DNA from: an uncultured Litoreibacter sp. | GTDB taxonomy: Bacteria; Pseudomonadota; Alphaproteobacteria; Rhodobacterales; Rhodobacteraceae | Assembly: GCA_937928335.1 (NCBI GenBank) | Contig: CALFWN010000145.1 | Location: 1 to 10,973 of the forward strand | Reading direction: 5' to 3' | DNA: 10,973 bases | Part shown: positions 1 to 6,138 of the stretch, in pieces | Layout of the letters: every line of letters begins with the position of its first letter | How positions within the stretch are numbered: the first letter of the stretch is position 1 | Notes under the pieces: generated by a model | Seen by the model: only the letters and a program-made list of their open reading frames with translations | Told to the model about the DNA's origin: nothing | The model's database searches: none | Translations under genes and position numbers: made by a program

Positions 1-476
1 ACCGTGAAGAAGATCATCGAGGGGATGAAGAACATCAGATAGGCGATGGCATCCACCGTCGCCTGCGTCTTGTTGGACCAGAAACGGTAGATGAAATCCG
101 CGCGAATATGCACGCCGCGCATCAGCCCGTAGCCCGCACCGGCCATCCACAGGACCCCCGCGATCATCCGGCTGAGATCATAGGCCTGCAAGGTCGGGCC
201 AAGACCCATCGAGCGGGCAAGATCCTCATACCCGGCGTTTTGCAGGATGATGAAGGAGTTGCGGGAGAAGACCTCCCAGACCACGATGGCAATCAGCGGC
301 ACCATCAGCAAAGCGATGATCTGGCCTGCCCGGTAATTGACGACATCGATCACAGCCGTGATCGGGCGTTGCCACGGCGTCATGTCTTCCGGCGTTTCCC
401 CAGGGGCTTCCGACCGGCGCTCCGCGATCAATTCATCCGCGATCTCCAGATCTTCTGGATTCGGTTCATCTGCCAT
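1..476 (-). CDS. dctQ: TRAP transporter small permease (DctQ), 3' end beyond window
   Basis: This is the small membrane subunit of a tripartite ATP-independent periplasmic (TRAP) transporter, which works with the large permease DctM and the binding protein DctP to import organic acids or related solutes on an ion gradient. Reading from an ATG at 476, 158 codons are visible before the window edge. An acidic cytoplasmic N-terminus of about 45 residues (starting MADEPNPEDLEIADELI) precedes a first membrane helix (IIALLMVPLIAIVVWEVFSR), whose end carries the W-E-V-F-S-R pattern usual in DctQ. A second hydrophobic stretch follows (MIAGVLWMAGAGYGLMRGVH-IR, then AIAYLMFFIPSMIFF). A GGGGAGGG Shine-Dalgarno lies just upstream of the ATG. 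The gene follows dctP on the same strand after 126 bp containing a hairpin. DctM is expected just outside the left edge. The family call is firm; the substrate is unknown. Confidence 0.9.
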   Translation of the reverse strand, partial: MADEPNPEDLEIADELIAERRSEAPGETPEDMTPWQRPITAVIDVVNYRAGQIIALLMVPLIAIVVWEVFSRNSFIILQNAGYEDLARSMGLGPTLQAYDLSRMIAGVLWMAGAGYGLMRGVHIRADFIYRFWSNKTQATVDAIAYLMFFIPSMIFFT

Positions 477-564
477 GTGGCGGTCCCTCCCCTGGACATG
501 GATTTGATATCCACGCTCTTGATTTCGAAACGTCCAAAGCCGAGGGCGCTTGGAAAGCAAGAAC

Positions 565-592
565 GGGCGGGCCCCCGTAAAAGGGCCCGCCC
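565..592 (-). terminator. hairpin between dctP and dctQ (attenuator or partial terminator)
   Basis: There is a perfect 10-bp inverted repeat, GGGCGGGCCC at 565-574 and GGGCCCGCCC at 583-592, with an 8-base loop. On the minus strand it starts 11 bases after the dctP stop and is followed by a modest T-rich tail (GTTCTTGCTTT), so it is not an ideal intrinsic terminator. A stem-loop between a binding-protein gene and its permease genes is a familiar way to make more binding protein than permease, by partial termination or by protecting the upstream mRNA. The structure is seen directly; the function is inferred. Confidence 0.7.
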
Positions 593-602
593 TGAACTGA
601 AC

Positions 603-1697
603 TTACTTCAGTGTGTCTGCAAATGCGCGACCAAGGTTCGCGTTCGAGGTCTGAGCACCGGCCCAGAACGGTACGGCGATCTTGGCGAACTCTGTCTGAG
701 ACGCCCAGACTTCTGCGAAGAACTCGTTCTCGTCAGCAGCAGCCTGAAGGGCCTTTGTCGCAGCAGCCGAATACTCGGTGAAGTAGTCAGCTGGTGTGTC
801 CTCAAGGATAACACCGTGGTTTTCGGTCAGATCCTTCAGCGCCTTGCCGTTTTCGTAGATACGGTAGGAGAGCGACTTGGACAGCGACGCGGTGGATGCA
901 ACTTCAAGCGCTTTCTGCTCCAGCTCGGTCAGGCCGTTGTAGAAGTCCTTGTTCACATACATATCCGCGTTCACGGTGACCTGGTGCAGGCCTTGCAGGT
1001 AGTAGTGCTTCAGCACTTTCTGGAAGCCAAACACGCTGTCAGGCTTCGGGCAGCACCATTCAGCCGCGTCGATTGTGCCTTTTTCCAGAGCTGGCAGGAT
1101 GTCACCGCCGCCCATAGCAACAGCAGGAACACCGATGTCAGCGTAAGCCGCACCAACCATGCCTGGAGGGGCACGGAAACGCATCTGACGGAAATCATCC
1201 ATAGATGTGATCGGCTCCGGGAACCAACCAAGGGCCTCCGGGCCAACTGGCTGCAGCATGAAGCCTTTGACGTTCACGCCCATCTCATCCCAGAGACGGT
1301 CATAGAGCTCTTTGCCGCCGCCGAACTGGAACCAGCTCAGGAATGCGATGTTGTCGAGGCCGACACCGGCACCCGCAACAGGCGCACCGAAGAGGTTGGC
1401 TGCAACATGCTTACCACCCCAGTAGTGAGTCCAGGCAAAGCCGCCCTCAACAAGGCCCGCGTCAACCGCGTCCATGATGTCGCGTGGGCCAACAACGGCG
1501 CCCGCTGGCAGCACTTCGATGGTCAGCGATCCGCCGGTCAGCGCAGCAACGTCGTCGCCGAACGCATTGAGCATGACCACTTCGTCAGCTGTGTTTGGCA
1601 GAACAGACTGGATGCGCAGCACTTTTTCCGCCATCGCGCCAGACGCCATCAGCGCAAGGCCGACTGCGCTTGCAGTTAGGGTTTTCAAGTTAATCAT
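603..1697 (-). CDS. dctP: TRAP transporter solute-binding protein (DctP family)
   Basis: This is the periplasmic solute receptor of the TRAP transporter, 364 aa, a normal family length. Residues 1-23 form a signal peptide (K5, hydrophobic core, A-M-A before E24). The mature part has the DctP fold signatures: 'VLPAGAVVGPRDIMDAVDAG' near 63-82 and the substrate-gripping Arg region 'MRFRAPPGMVGAAYADIGVP' near 172-191, followed by 'EKGTIDAAEWCCPKPDSVFG' near 205-224. The last two resemble the mannitol/chloroaromatic/2-oxoacid branch (FcbT1/TakP-like), where the Arg binds a carboxylate. A Cys-Cys pair (215-216) sits next to the predicted ligand site. The start is fixed by a GGGAGGA Shine-Dalgarno at about 1702-1708. 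Codons use more GCA/GCT, GAA and AAA than the neighbours, as expected for an abundant protein. It is upstream of dctQ in the same direction and 132 bp downstream of the terC-like gene. The solute is not determinable; a carboxylated compound is the best guess. Confidence 0.93.
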   Translation of the reverse strand: MINLKTLTASAVGLALMASGAMAEKVLRIQSVLPNTADEVVMLNAFGDDVAALTGGSLTIEVLPAGAVVGPRDIMDAVDAGLVEGGFAWTHYWGGKHVAANLFGAPVAGAGVGLDNIAFLSWFQFGGGKELYDRLWDEMGVNVKGFMLQPVGPEALGWFPEPITSMDDFRQMRFRAPPGMVGAAYADIGVPAVAMGGGDILPALEKGTIDAAEWCCPKPDSVFGFQKVLKHYYLQGLHQVTVNADMYVNKDFYNGLTELEQKALEVASTASLSKSLSYRIYENGKALKDLTENHGVILEDTPADYFTEYSAAATKALQAAADENEFFAEVWASQTEFAKIAVPFWAGAQTSNANLGRAFADTLK

Positions 1698-1738
1698 AAG
1701 GTCCTCCCTTAAGGTCCAAGCCTTCTCTTTAAGTCAGG

Positions 1739-1769
1739 AGCCGGGTGATGAAGGCAATATCGCCCGGCT
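1739..1769 (-). terminator. stem-loop in the dctP leader (7-bp stem, 17-base loop)
   Basis: AGCCGGG at 1739-1745 is exactly complementary to CCCGGCT at 1763-1769, with a 17-base loop. It lies between the terC-like gene and dctP, about 40 bases upstream of the dctP start. No T-tract follows on the minus strand (CCTGACTTAAAG). It may therefore be an mRNA-stability or processing element marking the 5' end of an abundant dctP transcript rather than a terminator. Confidence 0.4.
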
Positions 1770-1784
1770 TTCTCGAAAGGCCTG

Positions 1785-1803
1785 CTGCGGGGGTCCGCCG
1801 CAG
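1785..1803 (-). terminator. stem-loop downstream of the terC-like gene
   Basis: CTGCGG at 1785-1790 pairs with CCGCAG at 1798-1803 around a 7-base loop. An alternative pairing of GCCTGC (1780-1785) with GCAGGC (1800-1805) is also possible. On the minus strand the hairpin begins 27 bases after the terC stop and is followed by CAGGCCTTTCG, a weak T-run. It is a possible weak terminator or attenuator separating terC from dctP. Confidence 0.4.
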
Positions 1804-1829
1804 GCACAAGTCGTCTTTGGTGTTCTTCG

Positions 1830-2498
1830 CTAGTGCCCCTTCCCAAGGTCCCAGCCCTCAATCAGACCGAAATAAGGCCCGATCCCGAGATTGATGTCAA
1901 AGACCCCGCGATAAAACATCTCGCCGGCCACATAGATCAGCACGAACAGGCCCAGCCAGGAAATCCACGGGTATTTGGTCAAAAGCTTCATGATCATGGT
2001 GGCCGCGAAGGCCATCATCAGGATCGCGAGGCCCAGCCCCACCACCAGCTTGGTGGTGTCGCCATCCGCAATTGCCGCCACCGCCAGCACGTTATCAAGC
2101 GACATTGACACATCCGCGATGGTGATCGACACCAGCGCGCCATAGAGCGTTCGACGCGGCGGGCCGGTATAGCCCTGCTCCGGATCGTCGGCCATTTCCA
2201 TAGCCATCTCTGCATCATGGTCGGTCCCCGCCCGGATTTCCACAAAGAGCCGCCAGCACACCCAAAAGAGCAAGAGTGAGCCCACAAACAGGATGCCCGG
2301 AATGCCCAAGAGCTTGGTGGCGATCACCGCGAACACGATGCGCAGCAGCGCCGCGATCACCATGCCGTAGAGAATGGCCTTCTTGCGCAGCTCGGGCGCC
2401 AGCCCCGCGGCCGCCATGCCGATGATCAGCGCATTGTCCCCCGACAGGATCAGGTCGGCGATGATGATTTTGCCATAGTCGGCAACTTGGTCGATCAT
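1830..2498 (-). CDS. TerC/YjbE-family integral membrane protein
   Basis: This 222-aa polytopic inner-membrane protein belongs to the TerC family (YjbE-like branch), a LysE-superfamily fold. Characterised members export Mn2+ or help metallate secreted enzymes. The two family hallmarks are present: 'LILSGDNALIIGMAAAG' near 16-32 and its internal repeat 'SMSLDNVLAVAAIADGD' near 131-147. Each carries the acidic D-N pair in a membrane helix that is thought to bind the metal. About six or seven hydrophobic segments are visible (near 10-30, 42-62, 67-87, 118-142, 150-172, 178-200). They are split by a charged cytoplasmic loop at about 88-116. The ATG starts one base after the stop of the upstream GMC oxidoreductase (TGATATG), which implies translational coupling, so it belongs to that operon. 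The family assignment is firm. The substrate and the reason it sits in a catabolic operon are unknown. Confidence 0.87.
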   Translation of the reverse strand: MIDQVADYGKIIIADLILSGDNALIIGMAAAGLAPELRKKAILYGMVIAALLRIVFAVIATKLLGIPGILFVGSLLLFWVCWRLFVEIRAGTDHDAEMAMEMADDPEQGYTGPPRRTLYGALVSITIADVSMSLDNVLAVAAIADGDTTKLVVGLGLAILMMAFAATMIMKLLTKYPWISWLGLFVLIYVAGEMFYRGVFDINLGIGPYFGLIEGWDLGKGH

Positions 2499-2499
2499 A

Positions 2500-4143
2500 T
2501 CAGGCCATCTCTTTCACAGCTGCGGAGGCACCGGCCCCGGTCTGGGCCCCGGCATCCTCCAGAATTAGGTCAGACGCCTTTTCCCCGATCATCATCGAAG
2601 GCGCATTGGTATTGCCCGACACGATGATCGGCATGATCGACGCATCCGCCACCCGCAGCCCGGCAATGCCGTGCACCTTCAGCTGCGGATCAACGACCGA
2701 CATGGCATCGACCCCCATCTTGCAGGTGCCCGTGGGATGGTAAATCGTGGTCGAGGTATTGCGCGCCCAATCCAGCAGCGCGTCATAATCGTCACCGACG
2801 CCCGCGCCCGGCGCGTGTTCCTCGGTGATGTGGCTTTTGATCGGGTCATGGCCGCAGATCCTGCGGGTGATCCGAATGCCCTCGACCAGCGTATCGCAAT
2901 CGGTCTTGGTGGCCAGATAATTGGGGTGGATTTTCGGATAGTCGCGCATATCAGCCGAGGCCAGCTCCAGATGCCCCGCGCTTTCAGGGCGCAATTGCAA
3001 CACCGAGGCCGTGAAGGCCGAGAATTTATGCGGCCCCGCATCGACCCGATCAGCGGACCAGGGCTGGATGTGGAACTGAATATCGGGCACTGAGAGGTCC
3101 TGCCGGGTTTTCAAAAACCCGGTGCCGAGGCTTGCGGCCATCGCCATCGGGCCGCCGCGTGTGAAGACATATTCCATGCCGATCAAAGCCTGTTTGAACA
3201 GGTTCGACACCTCGGTATTGATCGTGGGCAGCGAGGTTTTATAGACCGGGCGCGCCTGCAAATGGTCCTGCAGGTTCTTGCCCACCCCGTTGATGTCCTG
3301 CACCACCTCGATGCCGTGCTGTTTCAGCTCATCGGCGGCACCAAGCCCCGAGACCATCATGATCTGCGGCGAGGCCAGCGCACCGGCGGACAGCACCACC
3401 TCGCGGCGCGCTTTCATGGTGACCTGCTGGCCGTTGTGATTGGCGATGAGCCCGGTGCAGCGCTTGCCCTCGAATGTCAGCTTCTCCACCGCGCAGCGGG
3501 TCAGCACCGTCAGGTTGGGGCGCGATTTGGCCGGGTTCAGATAGGCCACCGCTGACGAGCAGCGCCGCCCGTTGCGGGTGGTCAACTGGAACAGAGCCAC
3601 GCCTTCCTGATCGGCCCCGTTATAATCCTTTGCCCGCTTGTAGCCCGCATTTACCGCAGAGGTGATCCAGTCATCAACGCATTGCCGCGTGACCGTGGTG
3701 TCGGAGACCGACAAAGGCCCGTCGCCGCCGCGATACTCATCCGCGCGGCTGCCATTCTCGAAATTCTCGGAGCGTTTGAACAGCGGTTTGACGTCTTCCC
3801 AGCTCCAGCCGGTATTGCCCAGCTGCCGCCAGCCGTCATAATCCTCTGCTTGGCCCCGCACATAGAGCAGCCCGTTGATGGAGGACGACCCGCCCAGCAC
3901 CTTGCCGCGCGGCCATTTCAGGGAGCGGCCATTGAGGCCGGGATCGGGTTCGGTCTTGTAGCCCCAGTCGGTCTTGGGATTGCCCATTGTTTTGAAATAG
4001 CCAACGGGGATATGTATCCAGGGGTAGGTGTCTTTGCCCCCGGCCTCGAGGATCGCAACTTTATATTTGCCACTCGCCGACAAACGATTGGCGAGAACGC
4101 ATCCCGCGGAACCTGCTCCAACGATAATGAAGTCGAATTCCAC
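2500..4143 (-). CDS. GMC-family FAD oxidoreductase (choline/alcohol dehydrogenase-like)
   Basis: This cytoplasmic flavoprotein of 547 aa, normal for the family, oxidises an alcohol group to an aldehyde or ketone. The FAD-binding Rossmann motif is 'IIVGAGSAGCVLANRL' (6-21). GMC signature 1 is 'PRGKVLGGSSSINGLLYVRG' (78-97) and signature 2 is 'SAGALASPQIMMVSGLG' (252-268). The C-terminal catalytic centre has His469 in 'IYHPTGTCKMG' and Asn511/Asn513 in 'SGNTNAPSMMIGEKASD'. The 44-residue spacing from His469 to Asn513 resembles the His/Asn pair of choline oxidase. It resembles BetA-type choline dehydrogenases, but such GMC proteins act on many alcohols and no betB or betI lies nearby, so I do not call it betA. 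The start is a GTG at 4143-4141 with TGGGAGGA upstream (4149-4156). It is the first gene of the minus-strand operon and is divergent from an IclR regulator, which probably controls it. Partners: terC-like gene and TRAP genes. Confidence 0.92.
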   Translation of the reverse strand: MEFDFIIVGAGSAGCVLANRLSASGKYKVAILEAGGKDTYPWIHIPVGYFKTMGNPKTDWGYKTEPDPGLNGRSLKWPRGKVLGGSSSINGLLYVRGQAEDYDGWRQLGNTGWSWEDVKPLFKRSENFENGSRADEYRGGDGPLSVSDTTVTRQCVDDWITSAVNAGYKRAKDYNGADQEGVALFQLTTRNGRRCSSAVAYLNPAKSRPNLTVLTRCAVEKLTFEGKRCTGLIANHNGQQVTMKARREVVLSAGALASPQIMMVSGLGAADELKQHGIEVVQDINGVGKNLQDHLQARPVYKTSLPTINTEVSNLFKQALIGMEYVFTRGGPMAMAASLGTGFLKTRQDLSVPDIQFHIQPWSADRVDAGPHKFSAFTASVLQLRPESAGHLELASADMRDYPKIHPNYLATKTDCDTLVEGIRITRRICGHDPIKSHITEEHAPGAGVGDDYDALLDWARNTSTTIYHPTGTCKMGVDAMSVVDPQLKVHGIAGLRVADASIMPIIVSGNTNAPSMMIGEKASDLILEDAGAQTGAGASAAVKEMA

Positions 4144-4172
4144 TCACTTCCTCCCAAAAGCGCCGAATTGCA

Positions 4173-4199
4173 AAAAATGGGACTTGAAGTCCCGTTTTT
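4173..4199. promoter_or_regulatory. 27-bp palindrome, candidate IclR-family operator
   Basis: This is a palindrome centred on G4186 in which 12 of 13 pairs match. The core is GGGACTT-G-AAGTCCC (4179-4193), extended by A-runs on the left and T-runs on the right; the only mismatch is T4178/G4194. It sits in the divergent region between the GMC oxidoreductase (start 4143) and the iclR-type gene (start 4267). IclR-family regulators typically bind short palindromes in such positions, often next to their own gene. As RNA it could also fold as a hairpin followed by five U residues on the plus strand, but no gene ends upstream on that strand, so an operator is preferred. The palindrome is seen directly; binding is inferred. 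Confidence 0.65.
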
Positions 4200-4206
4200 A
4201 GAGTGC

Positions 4207-4238
4207 ATCATAGTCCAGAGAGTCGCACAAGACATAAT
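4207..4238. promoter_or_regulatory. candidate -10 elements of the divergent promoters
   Basis: On the minus strand TATGAT (4212-4207) would place transcription start near 4200. The 27-bp palindrome would then lie at about +1 to +27 of the oxidoreductase operon, a blocking position for a repressor. On the plus strand CATAAT (4233-4238) is a possible -10 for the iclR-type gene. Neither has a convincing -35 hexamer at 16-18 bp, so both are tentative. Confidence 0.3.
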
Positions 4239-4266
4239 TTTCGTGTTTTCGGGTAAGGGGGACCTC

Positions 4267-5031
4267 GTGGACGTCAAAAACCGCATACCGACCAACCTGC
4301 GCACATTGCTGATCCTTGAGGCAGTGGGGATGCAGACCGAGCCGATGGGCCCTGCCGAGATTGGCCGGGTGATCGGCCTGCCCAAACAAACCACCCACCG
4401 GCTGTGCAACACGCTGCTGGAGGAAGGCTTCCTGATGCGCGACGAGCGTGGCCGCGGGCTGCGCCCCGGACGCCGCGCCCGGATGATGGGGGCGGGCGTG
4501 GTGCACAGCTCGTCCAGCTACATGGCCCGCCATCAGGTTCTGCAGGACCTTGCAGCCCAGATCGGCGAGACCGTCAATTTCGTGGTGCCCGAAGACCGCG
4601 GCATGGCCTATCAGGACCGGGTGGAGACCGACTGGCCCTTCCGCATCCAGCTGCCCGTCGGCACGAATGTCCCGTTTCACTGCACGGCGTCGGGCAAGGT
4701 CTACCTGTCTTCGCTGCCCAAGGGCGAGCGGCGGCGGCTGGTCAATGTCATGCATCTTGAAAAGCACACCGAGACGACGATCACCTCACCCGACGCGCTG
4801 CTGACAGAGCTGCAGGAGATCGCCCGTCAGGGCTTCGCGCTGGACAATGCGGAATATTTCGACTCGATGATTGCCGCCGCCGTCCCGGTGCTGGACCCGG
4901 CGGGCCGCTATTGCGCCTCCGTGGCCTTTCACGCGCCCGAGCAGCGCGTGACCCTTGAGATTGCCCGCAGCAAGATAGAGCTGCTGCAACGCACCTCCCG
5001 CAAGCTGACCGAGACCATCTTCAGCGCCTAG
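4267..5031 (+). CDS. IclR-family transcriptional regulator
   Basis: This is a 254-aa DNA-binding regulator of the IclR family, normal length. The N-terminal winged helix-turn-helix spans about residues 10-75, with the recognition helix in 'IGRVIGLPKQTTHRLCNTLL' (32-51). The C-terminal effector-binding domain spans about 80-250 and includes the family signatures 'PFHCTASGKVYLSSLP' (136-151) and 'RQGFALDNAEYFDSMIAAAV' (187-206). I chose the GTG at 4267-4269 because a purine-rich GGTAAGGGGG (about 4251-4260) lies at good distance and the protein then has family length. The reading frame is open further upstream and has an ATG at 4177, but that ATG lies inside the palindrome and lacks a Shine-Dalgarno. 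It is divergent from the GMC/TerC/TRAP genes, so it most likely controls them in response to a small organic ligand. Its stop overlaps the znuA stop by 4 bp. Confidence 0.92.
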   Translation: MDVKNRIPTNLRTLLILEAVGMQTEPMGPAEIGRVIGLPKQTTHRLCNTLLEEGFLMRDERGRGLRPGRRARMMGAGVVHSSSSYMARHQVLQDLAAQIGETVNFVVPEDRGMAYQDRVETDWPFRIQLPVGTNVPFHCTASGKVYLSSLPKGERRRLVNVMHLEKHTETTITSPDALLTELQEIARQGFALDNAEYFDSMIAAAVPVLDPAGRYCASVAFHAPEQRVTLEIARSKIELLQRTSRKLTETIFSA

Positions 5032-6062
5032 CCGGATTTTGCCAGACAGGTTTCAAAGGAAGCGGCCATGTCCTTGATCAGGGCCGCGTAAAGCGCCGCC
5101 CCCGGCGTCTGGCGTGCCCCCAGCGGGTCCACCTCAACCACATTTACCGCGCCGCCATCGGTGATGGCCGCCAGAGAGTTCGCGCTGAACTGCGGCTCTG
5201 TGAAGACGCATGAAACCTCGCCGGAGCCGATCAGGCCCTGCGCCCGGCGCATGTCGGCGGCACTTGGCGCGGCACCTTCATTGGAGGCCAGCGACCCCGT
5301 TGACACCACCCCGAACCGATCCGCGAAATAGCCATAGGCATCGTGATAGGAGAGGAATTTCTGGCCCTCAAAGGGCGCAAGCCGGGCGGTGATCTCTCCT
5401 GCCAGCCCGCGCAATGCGCCGGAATGCGTCCGCGCCGCCTCGCGGTATTGCTCTGCATTATCCGGATCGCGCATGGACAGCTCTTCGGCGATCACCGCCA
5501 GCCAGGCCTCTGCGTTGCGCGGGTCGAGCCAGGCATGTGGGTCCAGCCCGTCATGGTCATGGCCCTCATGGCCTTCATGGGTTTCGCTGTCGGCATGGTC
5601 TTCGTGGTCGTCATGCTCCGCATGATCGTCGTGATCCGCATGGTCGTCATGCTCTTCGTGATCATCCTCTGCGCCATGCTCGTCATGGTCGCCCTGCGCC
5701 CCGCCCTCCTGCGCGAAACTGCGCTGTACGGCGGCATGGTCCAGCAGATCGACAACCCGCGCATCCGGCGACAGGGTTGCGATACGCTCAGTCAGCCACG
5801 GGGTCAGCTCGGAGCCGATGATGAAGATGATGTCGGCCTCCTGCACGGCGGCGGCATCAGAGGGTTTCAGGGAGCTGGTATGCGGCGATTGCGTCGGTGG
5901 GATCAGCAGGGCGGGCGCCCCCACCCCGCCCATGACCTGCGCCACCAGCGCATGGACCGGCGCGATATCAGCGACGACATTCGGGGGCTCTGCCGCAGCA
6001 GCAAGAGGCACAAAACCAAGGATGGCGGCGAGGGTCAGGGAACGGGTCATGGGGAGGCTCAT
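5028..6062 (-). CDS. znuA: ZnuA zinc ABC transporter solute-binding protein
   Basis: This periplasmic Zn2+-binding protein (cluster A-I binding protein), 344 aa, delivers zinc to ZnuBC. A signal peptide covers residues 1-24 (cleavage likely after AAAA, before EPPNVVADI). The metal ligands expected for ZnuA are visible: His61 in 'SPHTSSLKPSD', His176 in 'LDPHAWLDP' and His240 in 'FLSYHDAYGYFADRFG'. Between them, residues 125-170 form an extreme His/Asp/Glu-rich loop typical of zinc-specific ZnuA. Cys285 and Cys339 match the C-terminal disulfide of ZnuA. The start is ATG 6062-6060; an in-frame ATG at 6050-6048 (MTRSLTLAA) is an alternative, and neither has a clear Shine-Dalgarno. It is divergent from zur-znuCB across a Zur-box-like palindrome, so repression by Zur with zinc is expected. 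It ends convergently with the iclR-type gene in a shared CTAG. Confidence 0.95.
   Translation of the reverse strand: MSLPMTRSLTLAAILGFVPLAAAAEPPNVVADIAPVHALVAQVMGGVGAPALLIPPTQSPHTSSLKPSDAAAVQEADIIFIIGSELTPWLTERIATLSPDARVVDLLDHAAVQRSFAQEGGAQGDHDEHGAEDDHEEHDDHADHDDHAEHDDHEDHADSETHEGHEGHDHDGLDPHAWLDPRNAEAWLAVIAEELSMRDPDNAEQYREAARTHSGALRGLAGEITARLAPFEGQKFLSYHDAYGYFADRFGVVSTGSLASNEGAAPSAADMRRAQGLIGSGEVSCVFTEPQFSANSLAAITDGGAVNVVEVDPLGARQTPGAALYAALIKDMAASFETCLAKSG
5595..5648 (-). repeat. three tandem 18-bp units coding for DDHxxH in znuA
   Basis: Codons 139-156 of znuA read DDHADH, DDHAEH, DDHEDH: three consecutive six-residue units within the metal loop. The units suggest the loop grows or shrinks by replication slippage. 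The His/acidic character fits zinc buffering. The unit structure is seen in the translation; the slippage history is inferred. Confidence 0.6.
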
Positions 6063-6086
6063 TATTTTCGTTGCGGGCGGTTGTGA

Positions 6087-6106
6087 TGTTACGTTATAAC
6101 ATATCA
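6087..6106. promoter_or_regulatory. Zur box between znuA and zur
   Basis: A 20-bp palindrome with 8 of 10 matching pairs is centred on the perfect octamer GTTATAAC (6093-6100). An overlapping reading is ATGTTA-N5-TAACAT (6086-6102). AT-rich palindromes of the TGTTATAACA kind are the known operator style of proteobacterial Zur. The octamer supplies a TATAAC -10-like hexamer on both strands, and on the minus strand it is preceded by TG (TGTTATAAC, an extended -10). Bound Zur would block both promoters. It lies 24 bp from the znuA start and 32 bp from the zur start. Confidence 0.8.
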
Positions 6107-6138
6107 ATCCATCTCGAAAAGGCCCCATCTTCAGATTC

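Noticed and set aside
108..1679. 523-codon open frame on the plus strand opposite dctQ and dctP
   Set aside because: It is antisense to two well-supported genes, its translation is Arg/His-rich with no recognisable domain, and it crosses the dctP-dctQ hairpin.
2500..4143. Calling the GMC oxidoreductase betA (choline dehydrogenase)
   Set aside because: The sequence is GMC-like with a His/Asn centre, but there is no betaine aldehyde dehydrogenase, BetI or choline transporter in the window, and many GMC enzymes of this type act on other alcohols.
3682..4266. Upstream extension of the iclR-type frame, including the ATG at 4177
   Set aside because: The extension is antisense to the GMC oxidoreductase. 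The ATG at 4177 is inside the operator-like palindrome without a Shine-Dalgarno, while GTG 4267 has one and gives family length.
5550..5690. Repetitive tract that might be mistaken for a CRISPR or satellite
   Set aside because: The periodicity follows codons of a His/Asp-rich protein loop, with no spacer-repeat structure.
5343..6086. Plus-strand 247-codon frame with Met/Val-rich repeats opposite znuA
   Set aside because: The hydrophobic repeats are the complement of His/Asp codons in the znuA metal loop, not a membrane protein.
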